This document shows positions 1 to 6,998 of a DNA stretch of 7,405 bases, piece after piece. The position numbers and the translations under genes were made by a program. The stretch comes from a bacterium. Its GTDB lineage: Bacteria > JAMCPX01. A model generated the notes under the pieces. It worked only from the letters and a program-made list of their open reading frames with translations, had not been told where the DNA came from and made no database searches. The stretch lies in the NCBI GenBank assembly GCA_027364825.1, contig DAHXOM010000268.1, positions 1-7,405 of the forward strand. The letters are read 5' to 3'. Position 1 is the first letter of the stretch; each line of letters starts with the position of its first letter.

Positions 1-86
1 ATATTTTTAGGATTGATAACAAAAACGACAATGACGATAGCGACCGCTAAAATTGCCGTAAGATATACGGTAAGTTTAATATTCAT
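1..86 (-). CDS. Partial membrane-anchored protein, probable DUF4340-type auxiliary protein of the ABC operon
   Basis: Only the first 28 codons are in the window; the gene runs off the left edge. The visible part is a short Lys-containing start (MNIKLTVYL) followed by a strongly hydrophobic stretch, residues about 6-24, that reads as a single N-terminal membrane anchor or uncleaved signal. The ATG at 86 is supported by an AGAGGAGA Shine-Dalgarno at 91-98, and the ATG at 90 is ruled out because its frame stops after four codons. It follows the GldG-like gene by 19 nt and is surely co-transcribed with it. In this operon type the gene after the GldG-like protein usually encodes a DUF4340 protein with one N-terminal membrane helix. 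That identity rests on gene order and the anchor, not on recognised domain sequence. Confidence 0.55.
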   Translation of the reverse strand, partial: MNIKLTVYLTAILAVAIVIVVFVINPKN

Positions 87-105
87 ACATTCTCCTCTGT
101 TTTAT

Positions 106-1626
106 TTATAATTTCCTCATCCTCATATAGGCGAGTATTCCGCCGAAGAAAAGCAAGAGAGGTATCAGCACCACGGTAAGATAAAAGATCATATTGCCCT
201 GCCGTGCAGTAAGGAACATCTGCTGATTTGAAGCTGTCTTCGGCCGTATGGTAATAAGGTTTTCCTCTTTTACCAGCCAGCTTATAGTATTCATCACAAG
301 GTCTTTATTGTACAGCGCATTGAAGTATTTGTTTGCGGCTATCTTTGATGTTCCGAACACGGCGATACGTGCGGTTTTTCCTCCGGACTCTATCTTCCCC
401 GCAACAGCGACACTGACCGGCCCCCTTGCATCTGATGCCCTGAACGTTGCTATGTCTTTATCAAAAAGGTCCTTAATATCCACATCCGCCCAGCTTGTTT
501 TGCTCGTCATGGCAAGGGTCACAATATCTGAATTGGTACCGTGTGTTTTTGCCTCTTCAACGGTTCTTACCAGCGGGAAGATCGTTGTGCCCTTAAAATC
601 TTTGGTTATCGCGCTCTTTTTGCTGTAATCCGTTACAATGGGTTCTACACCAAGTCCGGGCCCCTGAAACAACCTTACAACCTGGTCAAGAACAACATTG
701 TTTCCCACGAGGATACCATACTTTGAGAGAAGTCCAGATATCCCGGTGTTCGTACGCGGATCTATCATGACAAAAAGGTATCCGCCGGCATCCAGGTACG
801 AGGTCAAGGCATGGAGTTCCGAAGGCAGGAAAGGTTTTACTGCACCTGCCTCTATTACAAGCGTACAGGCCGGAGGGACCGATGCTACGGAAGGTAAGAG
901 TAAACTCTCGATCTTATAGTCCTGGTCCAGTATAGCCTGTTTAAAATCACCATAACCGTCAACCCCTGTTGTATCGGACAGGTCTCTCTCTCCGTTCCCC
1001 GTTATGTAACATACCGTTATAACACGATCCCTGAGTATTTTTACGATAGCATTTGTTATCCCGTTTTCATTGGCTTGCTGCGTTTTTATCGTTTTATTAC
1101 CGTATTGAATAACAATAGTCCCATTGGTGTTTATGCCGTAACTTTTCGCAAGGGTCGGCTCCTTATCCGGGTCTATGACCTCATAGTGCACCTTCTTGCC
1201 GGCATACGCATATTCCGATAAGAGGTCCCGTATATCTGAACCTGTACCTTCCTGAAAAAAAGCCGTTATGGTTATCCTGTGCTTCAACTGGAGTAAAACC
1301 TTGTCCGTTTCTTGCGAGAGTGTATATTGCTTATTGGCCGTAAGATCCCACCGGTGATAATACCCGGTAGCAGAAACATAATTGATAACGCTGATGAGAC
1401 CGAGTACAACGAGGACCAGCACCACCATGTTAAGACCGTAAAAAAGGTGTCTTAAATTCGATCCCTCTTTCAGCCTCTGCCTGTTCATGATCCACCAGAA
1501 TACCAGGAGCAAAAATCCGGCAGATGCCGATACTATTGCCCCCATAGTCCATGATGACACGACAAGACGTATAAATAACCCGCTTATGAGCAGAAACAGA
1601 CCTGCCATCCAGAGTACAGTTTTCAT
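106..1626 (-). CDS. GldG-like auxiliary membrane protein of an ABC-2 transporter (ABC_transp_aux family)
   Basis: 506 residues. Three hydrophobic segments lie near the N-terminus (about 5-22, 28-47 and 64-84), then a long extracytoplasmic domain (about 88-475), one C-terminal helix (about 480-501) and a basic RMRKL tail. The region after the third helix, RWDLTANKQYTLSQET (92-107), is the hallmark of the GldG/ABC_transp_aux family. Next come the family's thioredoxin-like start (ITAFFQEG, 120-127), a VIDPD segment (150-154) and a late block, FGTSKIAANKYF then WLVKEENLITIRPK (424-463). In Bacteroidetes GldG works with GldF and GldA in gliding; outside that phylum the homologues sit beside ABC-2 exporters of unknown substrate, which is the case here. 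The ATG at 1626 is preceded by GGAGGT (1633-1638), which overlaps the stop of the permease gene, so translation is probably coupled. The substrate is unknown; I infer an accessory role that presents or extracts an envelope substrate. Confidence 0.88.
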   Translation of the reverse strand: MKTVLWMAGLFLLISGLFIRLVVSSWTMGAIVSASAGFLLLVFWWIMNRQRLKEGSNLRHLFYGLNMVVLVLVVLGLISVINYVSATGYYHRWDLTANKQYTLSQETDKVLLQLKHRITITAFFQEGTGSDIRDLLSEYAYAGKKVHYEVIDPDKEPTLAKSYGINTNGTIVIQYGNKTIKTQQANENGITNAIVKILRDRVITVCYITGNGERDLSDTTGVDGYGDFKQAILDQDYKIESLLLPSVASVPPACTLVIEAGAVKPFLPSELHALTSYLDAGGYLFVMIDPRTNTGISGLLSKYGILVGNNVVLDQVVRLFQGPGLGVEPIVTDYSKKSAITKDFKGTTIFPLVRTVEEAKTHGTNSDIVTLAMTSKTSWADVDIKDLFDKDIATFRASDARGPVSVAVAGKIESGGKTARIAVFGTSKIAANKYFNALYNKDLVMNTISWLVKEENLITIRPKTASNQQMFLTARQGNMIFYLTVVLIPLLLFFGGILAYMRMRKL

Positions 1627-1630
1627 AGAA

Positions 1631-2407
1631 CTACCTCCATCTCTCTGATTCTAAAACCCTGTGCGTGAGGAACAGGAAGAAGAATATAAAACTCAGGTAA
1701 TAGACTATGTCCCTTGTATCTACGATCCCCTTCAAGAGGTTCTGAAAGTGCAGATCGATGAGTGATATATAACCGAGAAACGAAGACAGGGCTGGATTCG
1801 CACCATGTGATACCCAGCCGATGGCCCAGAATAGAAGCAGGATACCGAATGCAATAACAGCGGCTACGATCTGATTCTCGGTGATACTTGAAGCAAACAT
1901 CCCGACCGAGATCATCGAAGCGCCGAGGAGGAACATGCCGGTATAGGTGGTTATCATGACACCGGTATCTGCAGATGTGTAAGAACCGAGAAGGACCGGC
2001 ACCGACAGCGTCAGCACCAGCATCGTCATAAAAACAAGGCACGCGGATATAAATTTTCCCAGTACAATCTCGCTCAGCCTGACAGGCGATGTCATGATAA
2101 GCTCCTTGGTCCCGTTCCTTTTCTCTTCTGCGTAGGACTTCATGGTAATGATGGGAAGAAGCAAAAGCAATATCACGGCCAGGTTTGCATACAGGGGCTT
2201 TATGATAAAATCTCCGATGTTGAACTTATCGATATATCCCTGATATTTCATGAATTGAAGGCTCAAAAAGTTATAAAGCTGTATCCTTACATAGAAAAAA
2301 TATCCGGTCATAAGCGCAAAAATGGCGAGTATTATATACGCTATGGGTGACGCAAAGTATGAGACAAGCTCCCTCCTGACAATTGCCCGTGTTCTTCCGG
2401 AATTCAT
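1631..2407 (-). CDS. ABC-2 type transporter permease (GldF-like)
   Basis: 258 residues with six predicted membrane helices (about 20-40, 70-89, 118-140, 152-174, 178-198 and 232-249), as expected for an ABC-2 permease half-transporter. The family signature after the second helix is clear: SYAEEKRNGTKELIMTSPV (91-109) matches the conserved E-E-(x)-x-x-G-T-x-E-L-hydrophobic-x-x-P-V coupling region that contacts the ATPase. It should sit in the inner membrane and dimerise with two copies of the neighbouring ATPase. The start is an ATG at 2407 that overlaps the ATPase stop by 4 nt (ATGA), with GAGGAGG at 2414-2420 as ribosome binding site. The substrate cannot be read from the sequence. The short C-terminal tail (VLESERWR) is typical of GldF-like permeases. 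Confidence 0.9.
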   Translation of the reverse strand: MNSGRTRAIVRRELVSYFASPIAYIILAIFALMTGYFFYVRIQLYNFLSLQFMKYQGYIDKFNIGDFIIKPLYANLAVILLLLLPIITMKSYAEEKRNGTKELIMTSPVRLSEIVLGKFISACLVFMTMLVLTLSVPVLLGSYTSADTGVMITTYTGMFLLGASMISVGMFASSITENQIVAAVIAFGILLLFWAIGWVSHGANPALSSFLGYISLIDLHFQNLLKGIVDTRDIVYYLSFIFFFLFLTHRVLESERWR

Positions 2408-3336
2408 TGTACGCCTCCTCTGTCCTGTGAGATCAGCCTTATATACTCATCCTCTAAATCAACAGCTCCGGATGAAAATTCCGCAACCCCGTATCCGGCC
2501 CTGAATACCGCATCCGTTATCGATGCAGGGTTCTTAAAATCACCGTTTATCCTGATCGTAAAGGTATTGTTTTTTTTCTTCACCTCTTTTATACCCGGTA
2601 TGGATTCCAGCAGCCCGGCAATGCCGTTGTCCTCCCGGGCGGTAACAAGCCGGTAAACCTTATCGCCGTGAAGCTCACCCCGGGACAGATTATAGTCTCC
2701 GACGCTCAGCAGCCGGCCGTCATTGATGATAACAACCCTGGTACAGGTTACGGTCACCTCCGGGAGTATATGGGTGCTGAGGATAATGGTATGATCTTTG
2801 CCGAGCTCTTTGATAAGGTTTCGTATCTCTATGATCTGTTCCGGATCAAGCCCGACGGTCGGCTCATCGAGTATCAGTATGGGCGGATCGCTTAAAAGCG
2901 CCTGGGCAATGCCTACCCTCTGCCGGTATCCCCGTGACAGGTTACCTATGATCCTGTCTTTTACCTTATCAAGGTTTGTCTGTTGTATAACCTTTTCCAT
3001 CGCGGCACCCATTACTGTGCCGGATAACCCCTTGATACCCGCCATAAATCTGAAATAACCAAGTACTGTCATCTCGGGATATGCAGGGGCAAGTTCCGGA
3101 AGATAGCCGATGGCACCCTTGACTTTCAGAGGGTCTTTTTTAATATCGTAGCCGTTAACGGTTACCTCTCCCTCGGATGGCGCCAGATACCCGGTTATAA
3201 TACGCATGGTCGTTGTCTTCCCTGCACCGTTGGGTCCCAGAAAACCAAGTACCTCGCCTTTTTCAACCTTGAAAGATACGCTGTTCACGACCGTGCGTTC
3301 ACCGTATGTCTTTGTTATTTTTTTCAACTCAATCAT
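2404..3336 (-). CDS. ABC transporter ATP-binding protein (GldA-like)
   Basis: 310 residues from the preferred ATG. All ATPase motifs are present: Walker A GPNGAGKT (34-41), the Q-loop region GYLPELAPAYPEMTV (77-91), signature LSRGYRQRVG (133-142), Walker B ILILDEP (153-159), D-loop GLDP (162-165) and the switch histidine in STHIL (187-191). The Q-loop carries GYLPE rather than a glutamine, as in the GldA/gliding-type subfamily. After residue about 215 there is the usual C-terminal extension of roughly 95 residues seen in drug or gliding exporters. A GTG at 3345 would add three residues (VYF), but the ATG at 3336 has a better-spaced GAAGGGG and gives the family's normal MIELKKITKTYG beginning. 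The 3' end overlaps the permease start by 4 nt. It energises the permease from the cytoplasmic face. Confidence 0.93.
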   Translation of the reverse strand: MIELKKITKTYGERTVVNSVSFKVEKGEVLGFLGPNGAGKTTTMRIITGYLAPSEGEVTVNGYDIKKDPLKVKGAIGYLPELAPAYPEMTVLGYFRFMAGIKGLSGTVMGAAMEKVIQQTNLDKVKDRIIGNLSRGYRQRVGIAQALLSDPPILILDEPTVGLDPEQIIEIRNLIKELGKDHTIILSTHILPEVTVTCTRVVIINDGRLLSVGDYNLSRGELHGDKVYRLVTAREDNGIAGLLESIPGIKEVKKKNNTFTIRINGDFKNPASITDAVFRAGYGVAEFSSGAVDLEDEYIRLISQDRGGVQ

Positions 3337-3401
3337 AAAATACACCCCTTCCTCAAATTAAGAGAGATTTTATTCCAGACAGAAAAAAAGAATAGAACTG
3401 C

Positions 3402-5702
3402 TTACGTTACAACAGATTCGAGTATACTTCCTGAAGGCATGGTATCTACATCGACCTTAACGTCTATATTCCCGCTGTTCATATATATGGTAAACTTATT
3501 ACCCTTCTGCCAGTTAAACGTGAGGGGTATCTTTATCAGTTGATCGATTGTCCTCTTGAGCAGCCGCGCACCGTACTTCTGGCTGTACCCGTTGGTCACG
3601 ACATAATCCAGGGCATCCTCCGTCACAACGAGTTGCTTGCCTTCCCTCTCTATCTGCTTTATTGCCTGACCTAAATACTTCCGGGCAATCTCTTTCACGG
3701 TTTCGTACTTCAAAGGATTGAAGACTATTATTTCGTCTATCCTGTTGAGGAATTCCGGCGAAAAAAGCCTCTCTGCCTCGCCGATTACGGCCTTCCTCAT
3801 GGAGTCAATACCCTGCTGTGCATCGTTGAGGAAGCCGAGGGGCTGCATAAATTTTTTAAACTGATCCGAGCCGAGGTTGCTCGTCATGATTATCACTGCA
3901 TCGCTGAAGTATACCTTTTTACCTCTTCCATCGGTAAGCCAGCCTTCATCGAATACCTGGAGTAAAAGATTATGGACAAAGCTGTTGGCTTTCTCTATCT
4001 CGTCGAGCAGGACAACGGACGAAGGATTGTCCCGTATCATATTGGTAAGCGTTCCGCCCCTTTCAGAGCCTACAATACCTCTCGGCATGCCGATAAGCTT
4101 ATCTATTGCAATAGAAGAATCGCCGTACTCCGACATATCCATACGTATGATCTTGTTCTCATCCTCATAGAAAAATTCCGCAAGCGCTTTTGCGAGCTCT
4201 GTTTTCCCAACGCCGGTAGGACCCAGGAACAGGAGTACACCGTCCGGCCTGTTGAAGTTTTCCTTCAGCGGGCCCTTGTTCAACCGAATGCGGTCTGTCA
4301 CTCGTTTTATCGCGTCTTCTTGCCCTATAACCCTTTTTGAAAGGATATCTTCTATATTTATGAATCTCTGTGCCGTATCCCTGAATACCATATCAAGCGG
4401 TATCTGCGATTCCTGGGCAATGACCTCCTTGATCGTATCTACGGATACAACCTCTTCGTTCTTGATCTCGGTCTTGACCGATGACGTGTCGAGCCAGCCT
4501 ATTACCTTATCCGGAAGTCTTACCGACCTGTTATATCTCTGGCTCATATCAACCGCGGTATCGATCACTTCATGCGGTATCGTTACATTGTAAAGCCTCT
4601 CCAGTCTCGGTACAACACCCTGAACAATCGTCCGTGCCTCAGGTACAGACGGTTCCTTTACATGGACAAGCCTGAACCTTCTCGCGAGTGCTTCGTCCTC
4701 TGCTATGAACTCCTTATACTCCGTATACGTTGTAGCCCCGATCATCTGGACTTCACCCCGTGCAAGGCTTGATTTGAATATGTTGGCGGCATCACTCGGA
4801 ACGCCCATTGCAGAGCCCGCACCCACAAGGCTGTGTGCCTCATCAACAAACAGGATGATGTTCTGTTTCTCTTTCAGCTCCTTGATAATCCGTTCGATCC
4901 TGTCTTCAAACATACCCCTGAACATTGTCCCTGCAACAACGGTATTCATCTGCAAATTTACTATCTGTTTTTCCTGAAGCCTGAGAGGTACCCTTTCCGG
5001 TTCAAGCTCGACCAGCCGGGCAAGCCCTTCCACAATGGCCGTCTTGCCGACACCCGCCTCTCCTACCAGCATAACGGAATTGCTGCGCTCTTTATGGGAC
5101 AGTACCTCCATGATCTGGGACAATTCTTTTTCCCTGCCTATCAACGGCGGTAGTTTATCCATTCGCGCGAGTTTGTTCAGGTTCGTTCCGAACTGCTTGA
5201 GATAGGGCGGGAGTTCATATTTTTTCTTCAGTTCTTTTTCTTTCTCTTCCCGCTTCTTCACCTGCCGGTCGATCTCAATGATCACGGTCCTCGGGTCATA
5301 GCCAAAGCCGTGGAGAAGCTGGACCGGATAACAGTGTCCCTCTTCAAACATCGCCTGAAGTACATCAACAGGCATGACCACTTGTTTTCCTTCCCGGCGG
5401 ATGTTCTCCCATGCGATCTGTAAAACCGCGGTTGCATCGGGTAAAAACTTAACGCCGCGGGTAACGAAATACTTCGAATTATTGAGGTGTTCCTTTAAAA
5501 GCTCTTCCACAAGCTTTCTCTCGATACCGAGTGCGTTGGTAAAATCGTTATAAAACTCTTTCTCGATAGTTATAAAAGCAAGGAAGATATGTTCGACTCC
5601 AACGTAGAACTGCTGGCGCTTCTTCGACTCGTCTATCGCAAGATTGAGCATTGCCTGCGTCCGCTCTGAAAGCCTGTCTTTATAGTTGGTCAGGTCAAAC
5701 AT
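3402..5702 (-). CDS. ClpA/ClpC-like two-domain AAA+ unfoldase (Hsp100) with divergent pore loops
   Basis: 766 residues, near ClpA (758) in size. A Clp N-domain with two repeats spans about 10-145, then a charged linker (147-163). AAA1: Walker A GEAGVGKT (214-221), pore loop TMFRGMFED (259-267), Walker B ILFVDEAH (283-290), arginine pair RRF (341-343). AAA2: Walker A GPTGVGKT (494-501), pore region MPRGIVGSERGG (539-550), Walker B VVLLDEIE (563-570), sensor-1 SNLGS (608-612), arginine finger FLNRID (651-656), sensor-2 GAR (711-713). There is no coiled-coil M-domain between the AAA modules, so this is not ClpB. PLGF (621-624) lies where ClpA/ClpC carry the ClpP-docking [LIVMP]-G-[FL] tripeptide, suggesting a proteolytic partner. 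The second pore loop reads GIVG where ClpA/B/C have GYVG. The ATG at 5702 has GAGAGG upstream and lies 11 nt after htpX, so the two are one operon. No clpP or clpS is in view. Confidence 0.93.
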   Translation of the reverse strand: MFDLTNYKDRLSERTQAMLNLAIDESKKRQQFYVGVEHIFLAFITIEKEFYNDFTNALGIERKLVEELLKEHLNNSKYFVTRGVKFLPDATAVLQIAWENIRREGKQVVMPVDVLQAMFEEGHCYPVQLLHGFGYDPRTVIIEIDRQVKKREEKEKELKKKYELPPYLKQFGTNLNKLARMDKLPPLIGREKELSQIMEVLSHKERSNSVMLVGEAGVGKTAIVEGLARLVELEPERVPLRLQEKQIVNLQMNTVVAGTMFRGMFEDRIERIIKELKEKQNIILFVDEAHSLVGAGSAMGVPSDAANIFKSSLARGEVQMIGATTYTEYKEFIAEDEALARRFRLVHVKEPSVPEARTIVQGVVPRLERLYNVTIPHEVIDTAVDMSQRYNRSVRLPDKVIGWLDTSSVKTEIKNEEVVSVDTIKEVIAQESQIPLDMVFRDTAQRFINIEDILSKRVIGQEDAIKRVTDRIRLNKGPLKENFNRPDGVLLFLGPTGVGKTELAKALAEFFYEDENKIIRMDMSEYGDSSIAIDKLIGMPRGIVGSERGGTLTNMIRDNPSSVVLLDEIEKANSFVHNLLLQVFDEGWLTDGRGKKVYFSDAVIIMTSNLGSDQFKKFMQPLGFLNDAQQGIDSMRKAVIGEAERLFSPEFLNRIDEIIVFNPLKYETVKEIARKYLGQAIKQIEREGKQLVVTEDALDYVVTNGYSQKYGARLLKRTIDQLIKIPLTFNWQKGNKFTIYMNSGNIDVKVDVDTMPSGSILESVVT

Positions 5703-5713
5703 TTATCGCCTCT

Positions 5714-6562
5714 CTAACTCCTGTTATACATCAATTTCTCAAGTCTATCAACCCTTTCCTCTGTCGGCGGGTGCGTACTGAAAAGGGAGGCCATACCCTT
5801 ACCGAGGAATGGCGCCACAATAAACATGTGTGCTGTAGACGGGTTGGCTTGCATCGGCATCCTCTGATTGCCATACTCCAGCTTCTTTAAAGCCGATATC
5901 AGGCCGTTCGGATTGCCCGTCAGCCTTGCACTGCCCTCGTCGGCATAAAATTCCCTTGACCTCGATATTGCAAGCTGGACGATACCCGCTGCAATGGGTG
6001 CGAGTATTGCAAACAACAGCATGACAAATATGTTGTTGTTTCTGTCCCTGTCATTGAATCCTCCGAACATGCCTGCAAACATTGCCATCCTTGCGAGAAG
6101 TATAATGGCACCGGCTATGGTCGCGGAAATACTGCTTATCAGGATGTCCCGGTGACTGACATGAGAGAGCTCATGGCCGAGTACTCCCTCAATCTCGTCA
6201 TCGTTCATCATGTCCAGCAGTCCCTCGGTAACGGCCACTGCCGCGTGTTCGGGATTCCTTCCGGTTGCAAAGGCGTTCGGCGTCTGGTTGGGTATAAGGT
6301 ATACCCTCGGCATGGGAAGGCCGGCCTGCGTCGTTAGCTTTCTCACGATGCCGAACAATCTCGGCGCATCGGATTCGGAAAGCTCTTTTGCCTTGTACAT
6401 AGCCAGAACAATCTTATCCGAAAACCAGTAGCTGAAGAAGTTCATGGCTACTGCAATACCAAAAGCAATGATCATTCCATTCTCTCCGCCCAGCGCACCG
6501 CCGATAACCACCAGCATTCCTGTCAGAATTCCGAGCAGCAAAACCGTTTTCAATTGATTCAT
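5714..6562 (-). CDS. htpX: HtpX membrane zinc metalloprotease (M48B)
   Basis: 282 residues, close to E. coli HtpX (293). Two N-terminal helices (about 5-24 and 29-47) precede the cytosolic catalytic domain. The zinc site is HELSH (130-134) within GVLGHELSHVSHRD, and the third ligand is Glu204 in SREFYADEGSARL. Hydrophobic helices at about 141-165 and 177-199 flank the catalytic centre. FSTHPPTEERVDRL (261-274) is the usual C-terminal family block. HtpX cleaves misfolded or damaged inner-membrane proteins and works beside FtsH. All key residues are present, so it should be active. The start ATG at 6562 has TCTCCT on the plus strand (AGGAGA, 6571-6576) with 8 nt spacing. It is the first gene of the minus-strand block and has its own promoter. 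Co-transcription with the Clp unfoldase suggests a joint protein quality-control unit. Confidence 0.96.
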   Translation of the reverse strand: MNQLKTVLLLGILTGMLVVIGGALGGENGMIIAFGIAVAMNFFSYWFSDKIVLAMYKAKELSESDAPRLFGIVRKLTTQAGLPMPRVYLIPNQTPNAFATGRNPEHAAVAVTEGLLDMMNDDEIEGVLGHELSHVSHRDILISSISATIAGAIILLARMAMFAGMFGGFNDRDRNNNIFVMLLFAILAPIAAGIVQLAISRSREFYADEGSARLTGNPNGLISALKKLEYGNQRMPMQANPSTAHMFIVAPFLGKGMASLFSTHPPTEERVDRLEKLMYNRS

Positions 6563-6588
6563 ATCTGAATTCTCCTGTTCTTATCCAT

Positions 6589-6610
6589 ATATCTTATGAA
6601 TATCCTATGA
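6589..6610 (-). repeat. Tandem 11-nt direct repeat in the htpX leader
   Basis: Read on the minus strand, TCATAGGATAT (6600-6610) is followed directly by TCATAAGATAT (6589-6599), which matches at 10 of 11 positions. The pair lies just after the -10 box of the htpX promoter, so it spans the predicted transcription start and early leader. One helical turn per unit would suit a regulator or an mRNA-binding site, but I know of no factor for it, and AT-rich sequence can give such repeats by chance. Confidence 0.45.
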
Positions 6611-6612
6611 AA

Positions 6613-6641
6613 ATTTTAAAGCCGCTTGCATGATAAGTCAA
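6613..6641 (-). promoter_or_regulatory. Sigma70-type promoter of the htpX-clp block
   Basis: On the minus strand, TTGACT (6636-6641) and TAAAAT (6613-6618) are separated by exactly 17 nt. Each hexamer matches consensus at 5 of 6 positions. The predicted start is about 6605-6607, leaving a leader of some 43 nt with AGGAGA before the htpX ATG. No sigma32-type CTTGAA/CCCCAT pair and no CIRCE repeat were seen between 6563 and 6683, so direct heat-shock control is not supported. Confidence 0.75.
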
Positions 6642-6653
6642 TAGTGACATTGA
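6638..6653. promoter_or_regulatory. Dyad between the divergent promoters, possible shared operator
   Basis: TCAAT (6638-6642) and ATTGA (6649-6653) form a perfect 5-bp inverted repeat with a 6-bp centre. It covers parts of both -35 boxes, whose edges are only 8 bp apart. A nested GTCA-N4-TGAC (6637-6648) is also symmetric. A repressor bound here would block both promoters. However, two divergent TTGA-type -35 boxes create part of this symmetry by themselves, so the call is weak. Confidence 0.3.
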
Positions 6654-6677
6654 TATTTTCTCGTAGTTTGCTATACT
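6650..6677 (+). promoter_or_regulatory. Promoter of the antitoxin-like gene, predicted leaderless
   Basis: TTGATA (6650-6655) and TATACT (6672-6677) are separated by 16 nt. The distance from the -10 box to the ATG at 6684 is only 6 nt, so transcription should begin at or next to the A of the start codon. No Shine-Dalgarno is visible before that ATG, which agrees with a leaderless transcript. Confidence 0.65.
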
Positions 6678-6683
6678 ATATCT

Positions 6684-6998
6684 ATGAATAAGAAGCTTAC
6701 AAAAGAACAGAAACAAATACTAAAAAGATGTCTGTGGGATAGGCCAATTACACCAGAGCAATTTTACGGTATTATAAAAGGCCAATATACTTATCCAGGA
6801 GCATCAAGAGCATTTTACATAGCAAGGCTGTTGGAATATGCTAATTGGTTTGACATAAAAAAAATATTTAAGCCTAAAGAAATATGTGCTCTGTGGAATG
6901 ATGAAGTTAGACGATATGTAAGGGCAAAATCTATTAAGGAAGGTATGGACTTTGCGTGCAAAATTCTACACGGAAACACTTTATCCTACACAAGATAA
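6684..6998 (+). CDS. Small antitoxin-like protein partnered with an AbiEii/AbiGii nucleotidyltransferase
   Basis: 104 residues, no signal or membrane segment, mostly helical and basic-rich. I do not recognise it with certainty. The visible pattern is LKRCLWD (13-19), then RAFYIARLLEYANWFDIKKIF (42-62), then a C-terminal helix with KEGMDFACKIL (85-95). This resembles the layout of the short DUF6922-like proteins often found before AbiEii toxins (LxWD, then a helix ending in LEYG/A, then a 'nFwa'-like end). The toxin start (TTG at 6952) lies inside codon 90 in another frame, the arrangement of a translationally coupled toxin-antitoxin pair. GC is about 34% by hand count, against mid-40s or more in the minus-strand genes, which points to horizontal gain. 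It is transcribed divergently from htpX. The antitoxin role is inferred from its neighbour; the gene itself is intact. Confidence 0.6.
   Translation: MNKKLTKEQKQILKRCLWDRPITPEQFYGIIKGQYTYPGASRAFYIARLLEYANWFDIKKIFKPKEICALWNDEVRRYVRAKSIKEGMDFACKILHGNTLSYTR
6936..6944 (+). promoter_or_regulatory. Ribosome binding site inside the antitoxin gene that sets the toxin start
   Basis: AAGGAAGGT lies 7 nt before TTG at 6952. It is the only good Shine-Dalgarno in this area and explains why a protein could begin at a TTG within the antitoxin frame. The toxin frame is closed upstream by TAA at 6919-6921 and has no ATG or GTG between, so the TTG is the best start. The right-hand copy of the site, if present, would lie beyond the window. 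Confidence 0.55.

Noticed and set aside
1623..2042. 139-codon minus-strand frame inside the permease gene
   Set aside because: It is an out-of-frame shadow of the well-supported ABC-2 permease: rich in Cys, His and Arg, without domain character.
3337..3401. Possible terminator or internal promoter between clp and the ABC ATPase
   Set aside because: The T-run on the minus strand (about 3382-3388) has no stable hairpin before it, only a weak CTGTT/AGCAG pairing, and TAAAAT there lacks a recognisable -35 at 16-18 nt. Neither call is supportable.
3877..4340. Overlapping plus-strand frames of 97-122 codons opposite the Clp gene
   Set aside because: They are antisense to intact AAA+ motifs, have no ribosome binding sites and show low-complexity Ser/Arg-rich composition typical of shadow frames.
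3402..5702. Calling the Hsp100 gene clpB (disaggregase)
   Set aside because: There is no long coiled-coil M-domain between the AAA modules, the length (766) is well below ClpB (about 860), and a ClpP-type LGF loop is present.
6563..6683. Heat-shock control element (sigma32 promoter or CIRCE) before htpX
   Set aside because: I looked for CTTGAA/CCCCAT and for TTAGCACTC-N9-GAGTGCTAA and saw neither; the sigma70-type pair explains the promoter.
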